A stretch of DNA of 64,000 bases from CAXTEJ01 sp964243295 (GCA_964243295.1 CAXTEJ010000001.1:1-64000); one strand, 5' to 3'; counted from the stretch's first letter, positions 14,623 through 25,769 are shown. The notes: generated from the sequence alone by a model not told the origin. Made by a program: numbers and translations.

Positions 14623-17232
14623 TCAGGTCTGGCCGGGCGGCAGCACGTTCGGACCGGCCTCGATGGGTCGGGGACGGTCCTCGGGGTAGGCGCGGACCGC
14701 CAGGAGCGCCACGTCGTCCTCACCCCCCTGGTCACGACCCGCGTCGTCGGACCCGGTCCTCGGCGACAGCCGCGACAGCAGCTGGTCGCACAGTGAGGGC
14801 AGCGGGTGGTCCTTCAGCTCGACGAGCACGTCGAGCAGGCGCGCGATCCCCTCGTCCAGGCTCTCGCCGCGACGCTCGACGAGACCGTCGGTGAACAGCA
14901 GCACCGTGCTGCCGTCCGGGACGACGGCGGTGTGCTCGGTGCGTGCGGTGTCCGGGTCGACGCCCAGCAGCAGGTCGGCCTCGGTCGCCAGCACCTGCGC
15001 CGTCCCGTCGGCGTGCAGCAGCACCGGCGGCAGGTGCCCGGCGTTGCTCCACCGCAGCACACGCACCCCGGTCACCGGCACGTCCGGCACGCGCTCGACC
15101 CGGGCGAGGACGACGGTCGCCAGCGCCCCGACGTCCAGCCCGCGGGCGGTGCGGTCGGTCGCCGACAGCAGCTGCGCCGGTCCGTCGGCCTCGCGGCTGT
15201 AGGCCAGCGTGCGCAGCACGCCCCGCAGCTGCCCCATGGCCGCAGCGGCGCCGGCGTCGTGCCCGACCACGTCGCCGACGACGAGCATCGTCGCGCCGTC
15301 GGGCTGCAGGAACGCGTCGTACCAGTCGCCACCGACCTGCGCCTCGCGGGCGGCCGGCTGGTAGCGCACCACCACGTGCAGGTGGTCCGGCTCCGGCGGC
15401 GGCGTCAGCAGTGCCTGCTGCAGCCCGTCGGCCATGCCCCGCTGCGCGTCGAACAGCCGGGCGTTGTCGAGCGCGAGCCCGGCCCGCGCTCCGATCTCCT
15501 GAGCGAGCGTGCGCCCGTCAGCACCCATCGGCGGCCGCTGCGGTCCGCGGACGAGCGTCAGGAGCCCGATCAGGAGCCCACGGGCGAGGAGCGGGACGAC
15601 GACGACCGACTCCGGTGCGAGCTCGCGCAGCGCGCGCACCGCCGTCTCGTCGCCGAGCGTCGGCGCGACGGCCTCGGTGAGCCCGCTGTCGACCGTCACG
15701 ACGCGGCTGGTGCGCCTCGCCCGGTCGACCGCCCCCAGGTCGGTGCGGCCGACCAGCCGGTGCCGCATGTAGGTCTCGACGAGCTGCCGGCGGGCCGGGT
15801 CGGCGTGCCAGGAGCCGACGTCCCGCAGCACCTGCCCCTCGAGCAGGGACACCAGCGCCCAGTCGCACAGCTCGGGGCAGACCAGGCTCGCCAACCGGGC
15901 GACGGCGCCCTCGGTGTCGAACCCCGCGTCGGCCAGCGACTCGCTCACCCGGGCGAGCAGCTGCAGCCGCGCGGTCGCGGCGTCGGCGCGCTCCTTGTCG
16001 GCGTGGCGGCTGGTGACCTCGGTGAAGAACAGCGACAGCCCGTCCGCCGAGGGCACTGCCCGCACGTCGAACCACCCGGCGAGGTGGGGGTAGTAGGCCT
16101 CGACCTCGACCTGCTCCCCGGTCGCCGCGGCGTGCTTGTAGAGGCGACCGAACTCCAGGTCCTCCAGCCCGGGGAACGCCTCCCACACCTGACGGCCGAC
16201 GAGCTCGGCCGAGCTCACCGCCACCACCCGCGAGCCCTCGGCGTTGACGTAGGTCACCCGCCAGTCACGGTCGAGTGCGATGAACCCGGTCCGCATCGTC
16301 TCCAGCAGCCGCGCGGCCTCGTCGCGTGCCCCGCGCACCTGCGTCACGTCCTGCGTGACGCCCACCAGCCGGTCGGCTCGTCCGCCCTCGCCCAGGGCCC
16401 GCCCGCGCGAGACCATCCACCGGATGCGGCCGTCGGGCAGCACCACCCGGTACTCGACGAAGAACCGGCCGAGCGCCGACACCGCCTCGGCGATCGCCGC
16501 GCGGACGCCGCCGCGGTCCTCCTCGAAGACCCGCGCCATGCTGGCGTCGAGGTCGTCCGGGCCCTCCCCCGGGGCGTAGCCGAACAGCTCGGCCATCCGC
16601 TCGTCCCACTCCAGCCGCCCGGTCGCCACGTCGAGGTCGAACGACCCGACCTCGGCGGCCTCGAGCGCCACGTCGAAGCGGACCCGGCTGGCGGCGAGCT
16701 CCTCGGCGAGCGCGCGCAGCTCGAGCTGACCCGACACCGCAGCCGCCATCTCCTCCAGCAGCCCGAGGTCGTACGCCGACCAGTCCCGCGGCCCGGTGGC
16801 GTAGGCGCACAGCGCACCGATGGGTGCGCCACCGGCGGCGAGCAGGGGCACGCCCAGGTAGGCGCCGACCGTCCTGGACCTCACGGGCGGCAGCGCGGCC
16901 ACCCGTGGGTCGACCGGCGCGTCCGTCACCAGCAGCGGGACGCCCTCGGCGGCGGTCACGGTGCACAGGCTGTCGCGCAGCGGGCTGCGCGAGCCCACGA
17001 CCGCCGGGGCCTGCCCTGCCGCCGCGACCACCGTCTGGACGTCGGTGAGCACCGACACCTGCACCGTCACCTCGGACGCCGGCGAGGACAGCAGCCGGGC
17101 GGCGAGGTTGCTCAGCCGAGACAGGCCGCTGGGAGCACCACCCGCGCGCAGCAACCACTCGGCCGCCGCCAGGTCGCTGGTCAGCCGTTCCTGTGGCCGG
17201 GGACGATCCGCGGGCGTCTGCACCCGGACCAT
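14623..17232 (-). CDS. GAF/PAS sensor PP2C (SpoIIE-type) phosphatase
   Basis: About 869 aa. The apparent order is an N-terminal GAF domain (residues ~30-190), two PAS domains (FDVALEAAEVGSFDLDVATG; TGFIALDRDWRVTYVNAEGS), a second GAF domain and a C-terminal SpoIIE/PP2C domain. The phosphatase signatures are VGGDWYDAF, VGDVVGHDAGAAAAMGQLR, NAGHLPPVLL, VLLFTDGLVERR and DDVALLAVR. Such proteins dephosphorylate anti-sigma antagonists in partner-switching stress control. No transmembrane segment is seen. The ATG at 17232 is chosen because further extension would run into hspR; the upstream ribosome site is weak. Confidence 0.88.
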   Translation of the reverse strand: MVRVQTPADRPRPQERLTSDLAAAEWLLRAGGAPSGLSRLSNLAARLLSSPASEVTVQVSVLTDVQTVVAAAGQAPAVVGSRSPLRDSLCTVTAAEGVPLLVTDAPVDPRVAALPPVRSRTVGAYLGVPLLAAGGAPIGALCAYATGPRDWSAYDLGLLEEMAAAVSGQLELRALAEELAASRVRFDVALEAAEVGSFDLDVATGRLEWDERMAELFGYAPGEGPDDLDASMARVFEEDRGGVRAAIAEAVSALGRFFVEYRVVLPDGRIRWMVSRGRALGEGGRADRLVGVTQDVTQVRGARDEAARLLETMRTGFIALDRDWRVTYVNAEGSRVVAVSSAELVGRQVWEAFPGLEDLEFGRLYKHAAATGEQVEVEAYYPHLAGWFDVRAVPSADGLSLFFTEVTSRHADKERADAATARLQLLARVSESLADAGFDTEGAVARLASLVCPELCDWALVSLLEGQVLRDVGSWHADPARRQLVETYMRHRLVGRTDLGAVDRARRTSRVVTVDSGLTEAVAPTLGDETAVRALRELAPESVVVVPLLARGLLIGLLTLVRGPQRPPMGADGRTLAQEIGARAGLALDNARLFDAQRGMADGLQQALLTPPPEPDHLHVVVRYQPAAREAQVGGDWYDAFLQPDGATMLVVGDVVGHDAGAAAAMGQLRGVLRTLAYSREADGPAQLLSATDRTARGLDVGALATVVLARVERVPDVPVTGVRVLRWSNAGHLPPVLLHADGTAQVLATEADLLLGVDPDTARTEHTAVVPDGSTVLLFTDGLVERRGESLDEGIARLLDVLVELKDHPLPSLCDQLLSRLSPRTGSDDAGRDQGGEDDVALLAVRAYPEDRPRPIEAGPNVLPPGQT

Positions 17233-17287
17233 CCTGCCAGCACCGTGGCCCGCCGGGCCACGACCGAGCCGCGCGATGGTCTTGTCC

Positions 17288-17740
17288 TCACCGAAGGTGC
17301 GGGGGCCGCCACACGACGAGGGCGCCGGACGGCGAGCGGGCAGGGCGGCGTCCGGGCAGCAGCGTGACGATGTCACCGGCAGGGTCTGCGGCGAAGACCC
17401 GGCGTCCGGCTGCCCGCTCACGCCGCACGAGCTCGTCGGACAGCTCGGACACCCTGGCGCGCAACGCTGCGACCTGGTTCTCGAGCTCGAGGATGCGCTT
17501 GATGCCGGCCAGGCTGACGCCCTCGTCCTGCGAGAGCCGCTGCACCTCGCGCAGCGTCTTCACGTCCCGCGCTGAGTAGCGCCGACCTCGGCCCGCCGCC
17601 CGGCCCGGCGTCACCAGACCGAGGCGGTCGTACTGCCGCAGCGTCTGCGGGTGCATGCCGGCCAGCTGAGCTGCGACGGAGATGACGAACAGCGGCGTGC
17701 TCTCGTCGACACCGTCCATGCCCCGCGGTGCTGTGGACAT
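17288..17740 (-). CDS. hspR: Heat-shock repressor HspR (MerR family)
   Basis: A 150-aa MerR-type regulator that represses dnaK and clpB through HAIR sites, with DnaK as co-repressor in known cases. The N-terminal winged helix shows FVISVAAQLAGMHPQTLRQYDRLGLV and GRRYSARDVKTLREVQRLSQDEGVSLAGIKRIL, followed by a coiled coil (residues ~85-115). GGGGAG lies 6 nt before the ATG. It is the last gene of the dnaK operon, starting 32 nt after dnaJ. Three HAIR sites occur in this window, so it is autoregulated through the dnaK promoter. Confidence 0.95.
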   Translation of the reverse strand: MSTAPRGMDGVDESTPLFVISVAAQLAGMHPQTLRQYDRLGLVTPGRAAGRGRRYSARDVKTLREVQRLSQDEGVSLAGIKRILELENQVAALRARVSELSDELVRRERAAGRRVFAADPAGDIVTLLPGRRPARSPSGALVVWRPPHLR

Positions 17741-17772
17741 CGTGTCTCCCCGGTCGTCGACCTGCTCAGACG

Positions 17773-18765
17773 TCAGCCCCGCACCCTCGCCATGAGATCA
17801 GCGCGAGGGTCGTCCCCGTCGACGGCCTTCGCGAAGGCCTCGACGGCGGCGCGGGCGTCGGGGTCGAGGCGCTGCGGCACGACGACCTGGACGGTGACGC
17901 GCAGGTCACCGGCGGTGCCGTTGGCCGTGATGCCGCGGCCCTTGACCCGCAGCACGCGGCCGGACGGCGTGCCCGCGGGCACCTTGAGCCGCACGCTGCC
18001 GTCCATGGTGGGCACCTCGACGGTGGCGCCGAGGGCCGCCTCGTGGAAGGCGACGGGCAGCGTGATGGTGAGGTCGTCGCCGGTGCGGCCGAAGACGGGG
18101 TGCGGCTCGACCGCCACCGTGATGATGAGATCGCCCGGGCCCAGCTGGCCAGGATTGCCTTTGCCCCGCAGCCGGATGCGCTGCCCGTCGCGGACGCCGG
18201 CCGGGGTGCGCGCGGTGATCGTGCCGCCGTCCGGCCCGCGCAGGGTCACCGTCGCGCCGGCCACGGCCTCGCGGAACCCGATCGTGGTGGTGGCGTGGAT
18301 GTCGGTGCCGGTGCGCGACTGGGTGGGTCCGTACGCCGGACCGCCCGCGGCGCCGTCGCCGAACATCCCGCTCAGCAGGTCCTCGATGTCAGGCGGAGCA
18401 GCACCGGGGCGGCCACCGGGTCGCACCCGCTGGCCACCGCCCGGTGCACCACCGCGCGCACCGCCGAACAGCCCGCCCAGCAGGTCCTCGAACCCCCCGC
18501 CGCCGCCGGGGGCACCCGGCGTGAACCGGGGCCCGCCGGACGACATCGTGCGGATGGCGTCGTACTGCTGGCGCTGCTCGGGGTCGGACAGCACGGCGTA
18601 GGCCTCGCCGACCTCCTTGAACCGCGCGTCCTTGCCCCCGTTGGAGTCGGGGTGGTGCTGGCGCGCGAGCTTGCGGTAGGCCTTCTTGATCGCCGCCGCG
18701 TCGGCGTCCCTGGCGACACCGAGGATCGCGTAGAAGTCCTTCTCGAACCAGTCCTGACCGGCCAC
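17773..18765 (-). CDS. dnaJ: DnaJ-type co-chaperone without zinc finger
   Basis: A 330-aa J protein that stimulates DnaK ATPase. The J domain (residues 8-75) contains the HPD motif in ARQHHPDSNGG. A Gly/Phe-rich region (~80-125) follows, then the two beta-sandwich C-terminal domains (TDIHATTTIGFREAVAGATV onwards). The four CxxCxGxG zinc modules of classical DnaJ are absent, so the architecture is CbpA/type-II-like although the gene occupies the dnaJ position between grpE and hspR. No frameshift is apparent; the absence looks native. Confidence 0.93.
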   Translation of the reverse strand: MAGQDWFEKDFYAILGVARDADAAAIKKAYRKLARQHHPDSNGGKDARFKEVGEAYAVLSDPEQRQQYDAIRTMSSGGPRFTPGAPGGGGGFEDLLGGLFGGARGGAPGGGQRVRPGGRPGAAPPDIEDLLSGMFGDGAAGGPAYGPTQSRTGTDIHATTTIGFREAVAGATVTLRGPDGGTITARTPAGVRDGQRIRLRGKGNPGQLGPGDLIITVAVEPHPVFGRTGDDLTITLPVAFHEAALGATVEVPTMDGSVRLKVPAGTPSGRVLRVKGRGITANGTAGDLRVTVQVVVPQRLDPDARAAVEAFAKAVDGDDPRADLMARVRG

Positions 18766-18815
18766 CGGTGCCTCCTCCCTGTCGCTTGTGTCGAGCTGTC
18801 GTCGTGCTGTCGTGC

Positions 18816-19438
18816 CTACTGCGGGTCGGCCACGGCCACGCGAGCGGCGCGCAGCACGCGCTCGCCGAGCCGGTAGCCGGGCTGCAGCACCTGGACAACG
18901 GTGGTGACGGTGGTGCCCTCGGCCAGCTCGTCCTCGGTGCGCATGAGCGCCTCGTGGACGACCGGGTCGAACGCCTCGCCGGGCTCGCCGAAGCGGGCCA
19001 GACCGAAGCGCGCGAGCGACGCCTCGAGCTTGTCGGCGATCGCGGCGAACGGACCGCCACTGAGGTCACCGTGCTGGCGCGCCAGGGTGACGTCGTCCAG
19101 CACCGGCAGCAGCGACTCGAGCACCCCGGCGACCGCGGTGTCGCGGGCGACGTCACGGTCACGCTCGACGCGCTTGCGGTAGTTGACGTACTCGGCCTGC
19201 AGCCGCTGCAGGTCGAGCAGCAGCTCGGCGGCGCGCGACGCGTCGGCAGCCGGCTCAGGTTCCGGCTGGGCTGCCGGCGCGGCGTCGTCCGGCGTGAGAT
19301 CGGCGACGACGTCCGCCGCACCCGTGGACTCGGCCGGCTGGCGCAGCTGCCCGGTCACGGGGTCGATCCGGCGCTTGTCGCGGACGACGGGAGGCTCGCT
19401 CCCGCCGTCCGCGGGCGGCACCTGCTCGGTGCGCTCGC

Positions 19439-19442
<4 letters not shown>
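18816..19442 (-). CDS. grpE: Nucleotide exchange factor GrpE
   Basis: A 208-aa co-chaperone releasing ADP from DnaK. An acidic, Pro/Ala-rich N-terminus (~65 residues) precedes the long helix (LLLDLQRLQAEYVNYRKRVERD) and the C-terminal beta domain (GEAFDPVVHEALMRTEDELAEGTTV, YRLGERVLRAARVAV). The ATG overlaps the dnaK stop (ATGA), giving tight coupling. Confidence 0.96.
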
Positions 19443-21319
<1,877 letters not shown>

Positions 21320-21364
21320 CAGGTTGCTCCCTCGTCGATACCGGCCACCCGGCAGGGCAGCCAC

Positions 21365-21385
21365 CTTGAGTCGATTCGGCTCAAT
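21365..21385 (-). promoter_or_regulatory. HAIR operator 1 of the dnaK operon (promoter-proximal)
   Basis: CTTGAGT-N7-GCTCAAT, read on the plus strand, matches the HspR consensus closely. It overlaps the -10/start-site region of the dnaK promoter. Confidence 0.88.
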
Positions 21386-21412
21386 CCTGCGGAGGGGCCT
21401 GACCGGTGTCAA
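21384..21412 (-). promoter_or_regulatory. dnaK operon promoter
   Basis: On the minus strand TTGACA (21412-21407) and CAGGAT (21389-21384) are 17 nt apart. The -35 is a perfect match and the -10 is moderate. The promoter lies between the two HAIR sites, so HspR would bind on both sides of it. Confidence 0.6.
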
Positions 21413-21427
21413 GTCGAGAGCCGCAAC

Positions 21428-21448
21428 CTTGAGCGCATCTGACTCAAC
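21428..21448 (-). promoter_or_regulatory. HAIR operator 2 of the dnaK operon (distal)
   Basis: CTTGAGC-N7-ACTCAAC. Its arms are identical to those of the clpB site. Its centre is 63 bp from that of the proximal HAIR. Confidence 0.88.
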
Positions 21449-21488
21449 CTCGACCTCGGGTGGCGCATTCCCCCTGCTCGGGGTCGGC

Positions 21489-22190
21489 TCAGAAGACGAG
21501 CACGCGCAGCCCCCGCGGCAGCAGGTTCTCGCGCCAGACCATGTCGATGGCCGCGTCGGTGACGCGCGCGCAGCCGTGCGAGGCCGGGTACGGCGGCACG
21601 CTCGGGTAGCCGTGCAGGGCGATGCCGTCGGGGTGGAAGTAGATCGGGCGGTACATCGGTCCGAGCTCGCCGTCGCGCACGCCGTCCACCCGCCAGGACG
21701 CCGTCCAGCGCCCGCGCGGGGTGTCGGCCAGCCCCTTCCTGCCCTGGTAGGTGTAGGCCAGGAACGTGCCGGTCGAGGTGTGCAGCACGCGCGCGACCGT
21801 GCCGCGGCGCACGAGCACCGCGAGGCCCCGCCCGAGGTCGAGCTCGAGCGCTGAGCCGGTCGAGCGCGCCGTCGGCCTCGCGCCTCTGGCCAGCGCCGCA
21901 CTGGTCTGCGGGCCGACGACGCCGTCGCGCGCGAGACCGGCGGCCCCCTGCAGCGCGTAGACGGCCTGCGTCGTCAGCAGGTCGAACCGGCCATCCGGCG
22001 TCCCGAGCCAGTAGCCGAGTGCCGTGAGCCGCCGCTGCAGCGTCAGCACCGCGGCGCCGCGAGCGCCAGGCCGCAGCAGGGGCGTGGCGGCCGCGGCGCC
22101 GCTCGCCCCCACGACGGCGGCGGGGACGGCGAGGAAGGCGGCGAGCACGCCGCGGCGGGTGACGTGGCGGTCGGGTGCGATCAGGTCCAT
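21489..22190 (-). CDS. Secreted L,D-transpeptidase with peptidoglycan-binding domain
   Basis: A 233-aa exported protein. A twin-arginine-like signal (TRRGVLAAFLAVPAAVVGAS) is followed by a peptidoglycan-binding domain (residues ~38-100: LRPGARGAAVLTLQRRLTAL, DGVVGPQTSAAL) and a YkuD catalytic domain. The active-site motif HGYPSVPPYPASHGCARV places the nucleophile at Cys207 with His193 and His205. It would make 3-3 cross-links or modify peptidoglycan in the cell wall. The ATG at 22190 places the signal at the very N-terminus. Monocistronic. Confidence 0.9.
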   Translation of the reverse strand: MDLIAPDRHVTRRGVLAAFLAVPAAVVGASGAAAATPLLRPGARGAAVLTLQRRLTALGYWLGTPDGRFDLLTTQAVYALQGAAGLARDGVVGPQTSAALARGARPTARSTGSALELDLGRGLAVLVRRGTVARVLHTSTGTFLAYTYQGRKGLADTPRGRWTASWRVDGVRDGELGPMYRPIYFHPDGIALHGYPSVPPYPASHGCARVTDAAIDMVWRENLLPRGLRVLVF

Positions 22191-22239
22191 GCACCCATGA
22201 CGCCGCAGCGGCGGCGTCGGTGGCAAGGGGCTGAGGCAG

Positions 22240-22866
22240 TCAGCTCGCGAGCACGTCCCGCAGCGAGCCGAGGCCGGACAGCGCTGACATGTCGAGACGG
22301 GTGTGCAGCCGGGAGCCCGACTCGCTGCGCGATCCGCGGGTGGGTCCGACGGCGTCGAGCACCCGGCGCAGCGGCAGCACGGTGGACGCGGTGTCGGCCA
22401 CGAGCTCGCGGACGCCGAGCAGGTGCGCGCTCGCGCCGACGTGGGCGGCGAGCGCCCGGCCGATACCACGCCGCTGCCAGGCGTCCTCGACGAGCAGGCC
22501 GAACGACAGCGCCCGGGAGGGGACCGGCTCGGCGCCGGCTCGCATGGGGCTGCTGAGCGCGGTCGCGAAGGCGACGACCTCGCCGTCCGGCGCCTGCGCG
22601 ACGAGCACGAGCGGCTCGGCGAGCATGGCGGTCACGGTCGCCAGCGACGGCGGCCGACCCCCGACGAGGTAGCGCTGCAGCAGCGTGTCGGCCGAGCACC
22701 GGCCGTGCGTGCGGGCGACGTGCGGCAGGTCGGCGGGGACGGCGCCGCGCACGCGAAGCTCAGCGCCCTCGCACGTCAGCCGCCACGGGCGACGCGCAAG
22801 TGCCACCGCGCTGCGCGAGTCGACGGCGAGAGGGCGGGAGCTGCGGGCGGGAGTCGCCACGGTCAT
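22240..22866 (-). CDS. GNAT-family N-acetyltransferase
   Basis: A 208-aa protein with a GNAT core: ELRVRGAVPADLPHVARTHGR at the start of the fold and LLVEDAWQRRGIGRALAAHV as the acetyl-CoA loop (QxxGxG/A type). The C-terminal 40 residues are Ser/Arg-rich and unassigned. GGAGG lies 8 nt upstream of the ATG. Substrate unknown. Confidence 0.8.
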   Translation of the reverse strand: MTVATPARSSRPLAVDSRSAVALARRPWRLTCEGAELRVRGAVPADLPHVARTHGRCSADTLLQRYLVGGRPPSLATVTAMLAEPLVLVAQAPDGEVVAFATALSSPMRAGAEPVPSRALSFGLLVEDAWQRRGIGRALAAHVGASAHLLGVRELVADTASTVLPLRRVLDAVGPTRGSRSESGSRLHTRLDMSALSGLGSLRDVLAS

Positions 22867-23006
22867 GGTGAAACCTCCAGGGCCGGATCGAGCTGGCTGA
22901 CGGGTCGAACGGGGTGGCACCCGAGCAGGTTGCACCAGCCGTGTTACGCGCAGGTTCCGAACGAGTCCCGCGCGAATGTCCCCGGGCGCGAGTCGCCGCC
23001 ACGCGG

Positions 23007-23702
23007 TCAGCCCGTCAGCAGCGGCACGGCACCGACGACGGCGGCCACGGCGACGAGGGCGGTGTCGCGGCGGCGCCACACCGGCGGCTCGGCCCAGCTG
23101 CGCCGGGTGGCGTCGGCGAACCCCCGGGCGTCCATGGCGACGGCCAGGTCGCCCGAGCTGCGCAGCGTCTGCACCAGCAGCGCGAACGTCAGCGCGCCGA
23201 CGTGGCGGAACCGGGCGACCGGTGAGCGGCCCGGCCCGAGCCCCCGGACGTGGCGCACCCGGTCGAGCGTGCGCCACTGCTCACCGAGGGCGTCCAGGCG
23301 CTGCAGCGACGCGACCGCGGCGACGACCGGCCGCGGCGGCAGCCGCCACCACTGCGCCAGCTCGTCACCGAGCCGGCTCGGGTCGGCCCAGGCGGCCAGC
23401 AGCACGCCCGGGACGACGAGCGCCAGGATCCGCAGCCCCGCGACCACCGCGGTGCCGACCGGCTGGCCGGCGAGCCACCAGCTGGACGCCGCGAGCGAGA
23501 CGGCCGCGACGACGCCGGGCACGAGCCGGCGGGCGGCGTCCGGCACGCGGCGGACGGCCAGCGGCGCGAGAGCCAGCTCGAGGCCGACCATCACCAGCCC
23601 CGAGCGCAGGTCGTCGACCCGGGTCGACCCGAGCAGCGGCAGCGCCGCCCCGACCAGCAGCGCGGTCGGCGAGCACCCCCGCACCGGTGGCCAGGCGGTC
23701 AC
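23007..23702 (-). CDS. ykoC: ECF transporter transmembrane component (EcfT/YkoC type)
   Basis: A 231-aa membrane protein with several hydrophobic segments and the EcfT coupling motif near the C-terminus (VAMDARGFADATRRSW, matching A-R-G motif 1). It couples the ATPase to the substrate-binding S component. The GTG overlaps the ATPase stop (GTGA). It is the last gene of ykoE-D-C under the TPP riboswitch. Confidence 0.85.
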   Translation of the reverse strand: MTAWPPVRGCSPTALLVGAALPLLGSTRVDDLRSGLVMVGLELALAPLAVRRVPDAARRLVPGVVAAVSLAASSWWLAGQPVGTAVVAGLRILALVVPGVLLAAWADPSRLGDELAQWWRLPPRPVVAAVASLQRLDALGEQWRTLDRVRHVRGLGPGRSPVARFRHVGALTFALLVQTLRSSGDLAVAMDARGFADATRRSWAEPPVWRRRDTALVAVAAVVGAVPLLTG

Positions 23703-25111
23703 AGCCGCACCCTGCCCGCCGGCCCGAGGGCCCGCAGCAGGTCGCCGTCGTGGCTGGCGACGACGGCCGCCGCGCCCTCGTCGACGGCCTGGCGGACGGT
23801 GTCGGTGACCGCCTGCCACGTCGTGCGGTCCTGGCCGACCGTCGGCTCGTCGAGCAGCAGCACGGCCGGCCGGTGCGCCAGCGCGGCGGCGAGCCCGAGC
23901 CGGCGTTGCTCGCCGCCGGAGAGCGTGTGAGGGTCGCGGTCGCGCAGCGGGCCGAGGCCCAGCCGCTCGGCGAGGGCGTCGGCGTGCGACCGGTCGGCGA
24001 CGCCGAGGGCGCGCGAGGTCGCGAGCACCTCGTCGCCGACCGTCCGGGCGACGAGGGCGTGCTCGGGCAGCTGCGGTAGCCACGCGACCCGGCGCGCCAG
24101 CTCGGCGCTGGTCCAGCGGTGCGGCCGTCGCTCGCGCCCGGCTGCGAGGTGGTCGGTCGCGAGCACCGAGCCGGACGTCGGCGCCCGCAGGCCCGCGAGC
24201 AGCCCCAGCAGGGTCGACTTGCCGGCGCCGCTCGGTCCCTCCAGCGTCGTGACGGCGGACGCGGGCACGTCGACGTCGAGCGGCCCGACCGCGGCGGCCG
24301 GTGCGCCGCCGCGCCAGCCGACCGGACGGGCGACGGCGCCGCGCGCCTCCAGCAGCACGCGCCCCGGGGGTCCCGCCCCGCTCGCGGTCACCGGGCGAGC
24401 ACCCGGCACCCACAGCCCCGCCCCCGCGAGCGACGCGCCGTGGCTGGCGAGCACCGCGTCGGGGCCGGCGTCGGCCAGCAGCCGCCCGTCGCCGCTCAGC
24501 ACCACGAGTCGGTCGACGTGGGCGAGCCACGGCCCCATCCGGTGCTCGACGACCACCAGCGTCCACCCGGACGCCTCGGCCACCGCGAGCACGGCCGCGC
24601 GCACCTGCGCCGCCGTCGGGTCGTCGAGCATGGCGGTCGGCTCGTCGAGCAGCAGCAGCCCGGGCCGCAGCGCCAGCGCACCGGCCAGTGCGAGCCGCTG
24701 CCCCTCACCGCCGCTGAGCGCGGACGTCGGCCGGTCGAGCCCGTACGGGAAACCGCTGGCGCACAACGCCTCCCGCACCCGCTGCCAGATGAGGTCACGC
24801 GGCAGCGACCGGTTCTCGGGGCCGAAGGCGGTGTCACGCCCGGCCCGCTCGGCCACGACCGCGGACGTCGGGTCCTGCAGCAGCAGGCCGGTGTCGCCCT
24901 CGACGGCCACGCGACCAGCCAGCTCACCGTCGTCCGGGCTGAGCTGGCCGGCGAGCGCGCGCAGCAGCGTCGACTTGCCGCTGCCGCTCGGCCCGGCGAG
25001 CAGCACGCGCTCGCCGGGCCCGAGCCGCAGGTCGACGCGGTCGAGCACCGGGGTGCGGCGGCCGAGCGGTCGCCAGGTGAGGCCGTCGACCTCGACCCGC
25101 GCGCCGGTCAC
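23699..25111 (-). CDS. ykoD: ECF transporter duplicated ATPase (YkoD type)
   Basis: A 470-aa protein with two fused ABC ATPase domains. The first has Walker A GPSGSGKST, signature LSGGEGQRLALA and Walker B LLLLDEPTAML. The second has GPSGAGKST, LSGGEQRRLGLA and VLLLDEPTVGQ. Both halves look active. Start GTG 25111 is 13 nt after the ykoE stop; no good ribosome site is visible, so translation may depend on coupling. It energises uptake with YkoC and YkoE. Confidence 0.88.
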   Translation of the reverse strand: MTGARVEVDGLTWRPLGRRTPVLDRVDLRLGPGERVLLAGPSGSGKSTLLRALAGQLSPDDGELAGRVAVEGDTGLLLQDPTSAVVAERAGRDTAFGPENRSLPRDLIWQRVREALCASGFPYGLDRPTSALSGGEGQRLALAGALALRPGLLLLDEPTAMLDDPTAAQVRAAVLAVAEASGWTLVVVEHRMGPWLAHVDRLVVLSGDGRLLADAGPDAVLASHGASLAGAGLWVPGARPVTASGAGPPGRVLLEARGAVARPVGWRGGAPAAAVGPLDVDVPASAVTTLEGPSGAGKSTLLGLLAGLRAPTSGSVLATDHLAAGRERRPHRWTSAELARRVAWLPQLPEHALVARTVGDEVLATSRALGVADRSHADALAERLGLGPLRDRDPHTLSGGEQRRLGLAAALAHRPAVLLLDEPTVGQDRTTWQAVTDTVRQAVDEGAAAVVASHDGDLLRALGPAGRVRL

Positions 25112-25124
25112 GCGCGCCGCGAGC

Positions 25125-25769
25125 TCATCGGGCGCTGAGCCGCCGGTCCTCGGCGAGCGCCAGCTCGCGCCCGGGCGGGAAGGCGGCGAGGGCACCGGTG
25201 CGGGCGAGCGCGGCCACGAGCAACCAGCCGCCGAGCCCGGCCACCAGCGCACCCGACACCGCGAACGACAGGAGGTACACGAGCGTGCCACCGGCCCCGA
25301 AGGTCGTGCCGTAGTCGTAGGCGCCGTACTCGTAGACCGTCTCGAGCAGCGCGGCCACCGCTGCGCCGGCCGCCGCGACCCACGGGCCGAAGCGCCTGTA
25401 GAGCAGCGCCGCCAGCACGATCTCGACCCCCAGGCCCTCCAGCAGCCCGGCGAGCAGCGTCGACAGCTGCCCCCACTGGTTGCCGAGCACCGCCTCCACC
25501 TGCGCGGCCAGCACCTCGGCCAGCACCGCCGCGCCCGGACGCCGGACGACCAGCCCGCCGACCACCCCGGCGATCAGCCACGGCCCGCCGAGCACCCCAC
25601 CGAGCGCGGGCACCGCCGTGAACGCCGGGCTGATCACGTTGTAGGCGGCGGCCCAGCCCCAGTAGGCGACGCCGAACGCGACGCCGAGCATCGCCGCCGT
25701 CACGAGGTCGACCGTGCGCCAGCGGGTCAGCGAACCCCGCGCCACCGCACCCGTCATGTCCGCTGTCAT
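25125..25769 (-). CDS. ykoE: ECF transporter S component, YkoE family (thiamine precursor)
   Basis: A 214-aa membrane protein with about five to six hydrophobic segments (TAAMLGVAFGVAYWGWAAAY, GGVLGGPWLIAGVVGGLVV, AAVAALLETVYEYGAYDYG). The YkoE family binds thiamine or its hydroxymethylpyrimidine precursor. The assignment is strengthened by the TPP riboswitch directly upstream. The ATG at 25769 is preceded by AGGAGG at 8 nt; that ribosome site is buried in a hairpin. Confidence 0.9.
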   Translation of the reverse strand: MTADMTGAVARGSLTRWRTVDLVTAAMLGVAFGVAYWGWAAAYNVISPAFTAVPALGGVLGGPWLIAGVVGGLVVRRPGAAVLAEVLAAQVEAVLGNQWGQLSTLLAGLLEGLGVEIVLAALLYRRFGPWVAAAGAAVAALLETVYEYGAYDYGTTFGAGGTLVYLLSFAVSGALVAGLGGWLLVAALARTGALAAFPPGRELALAEDRRLSAR

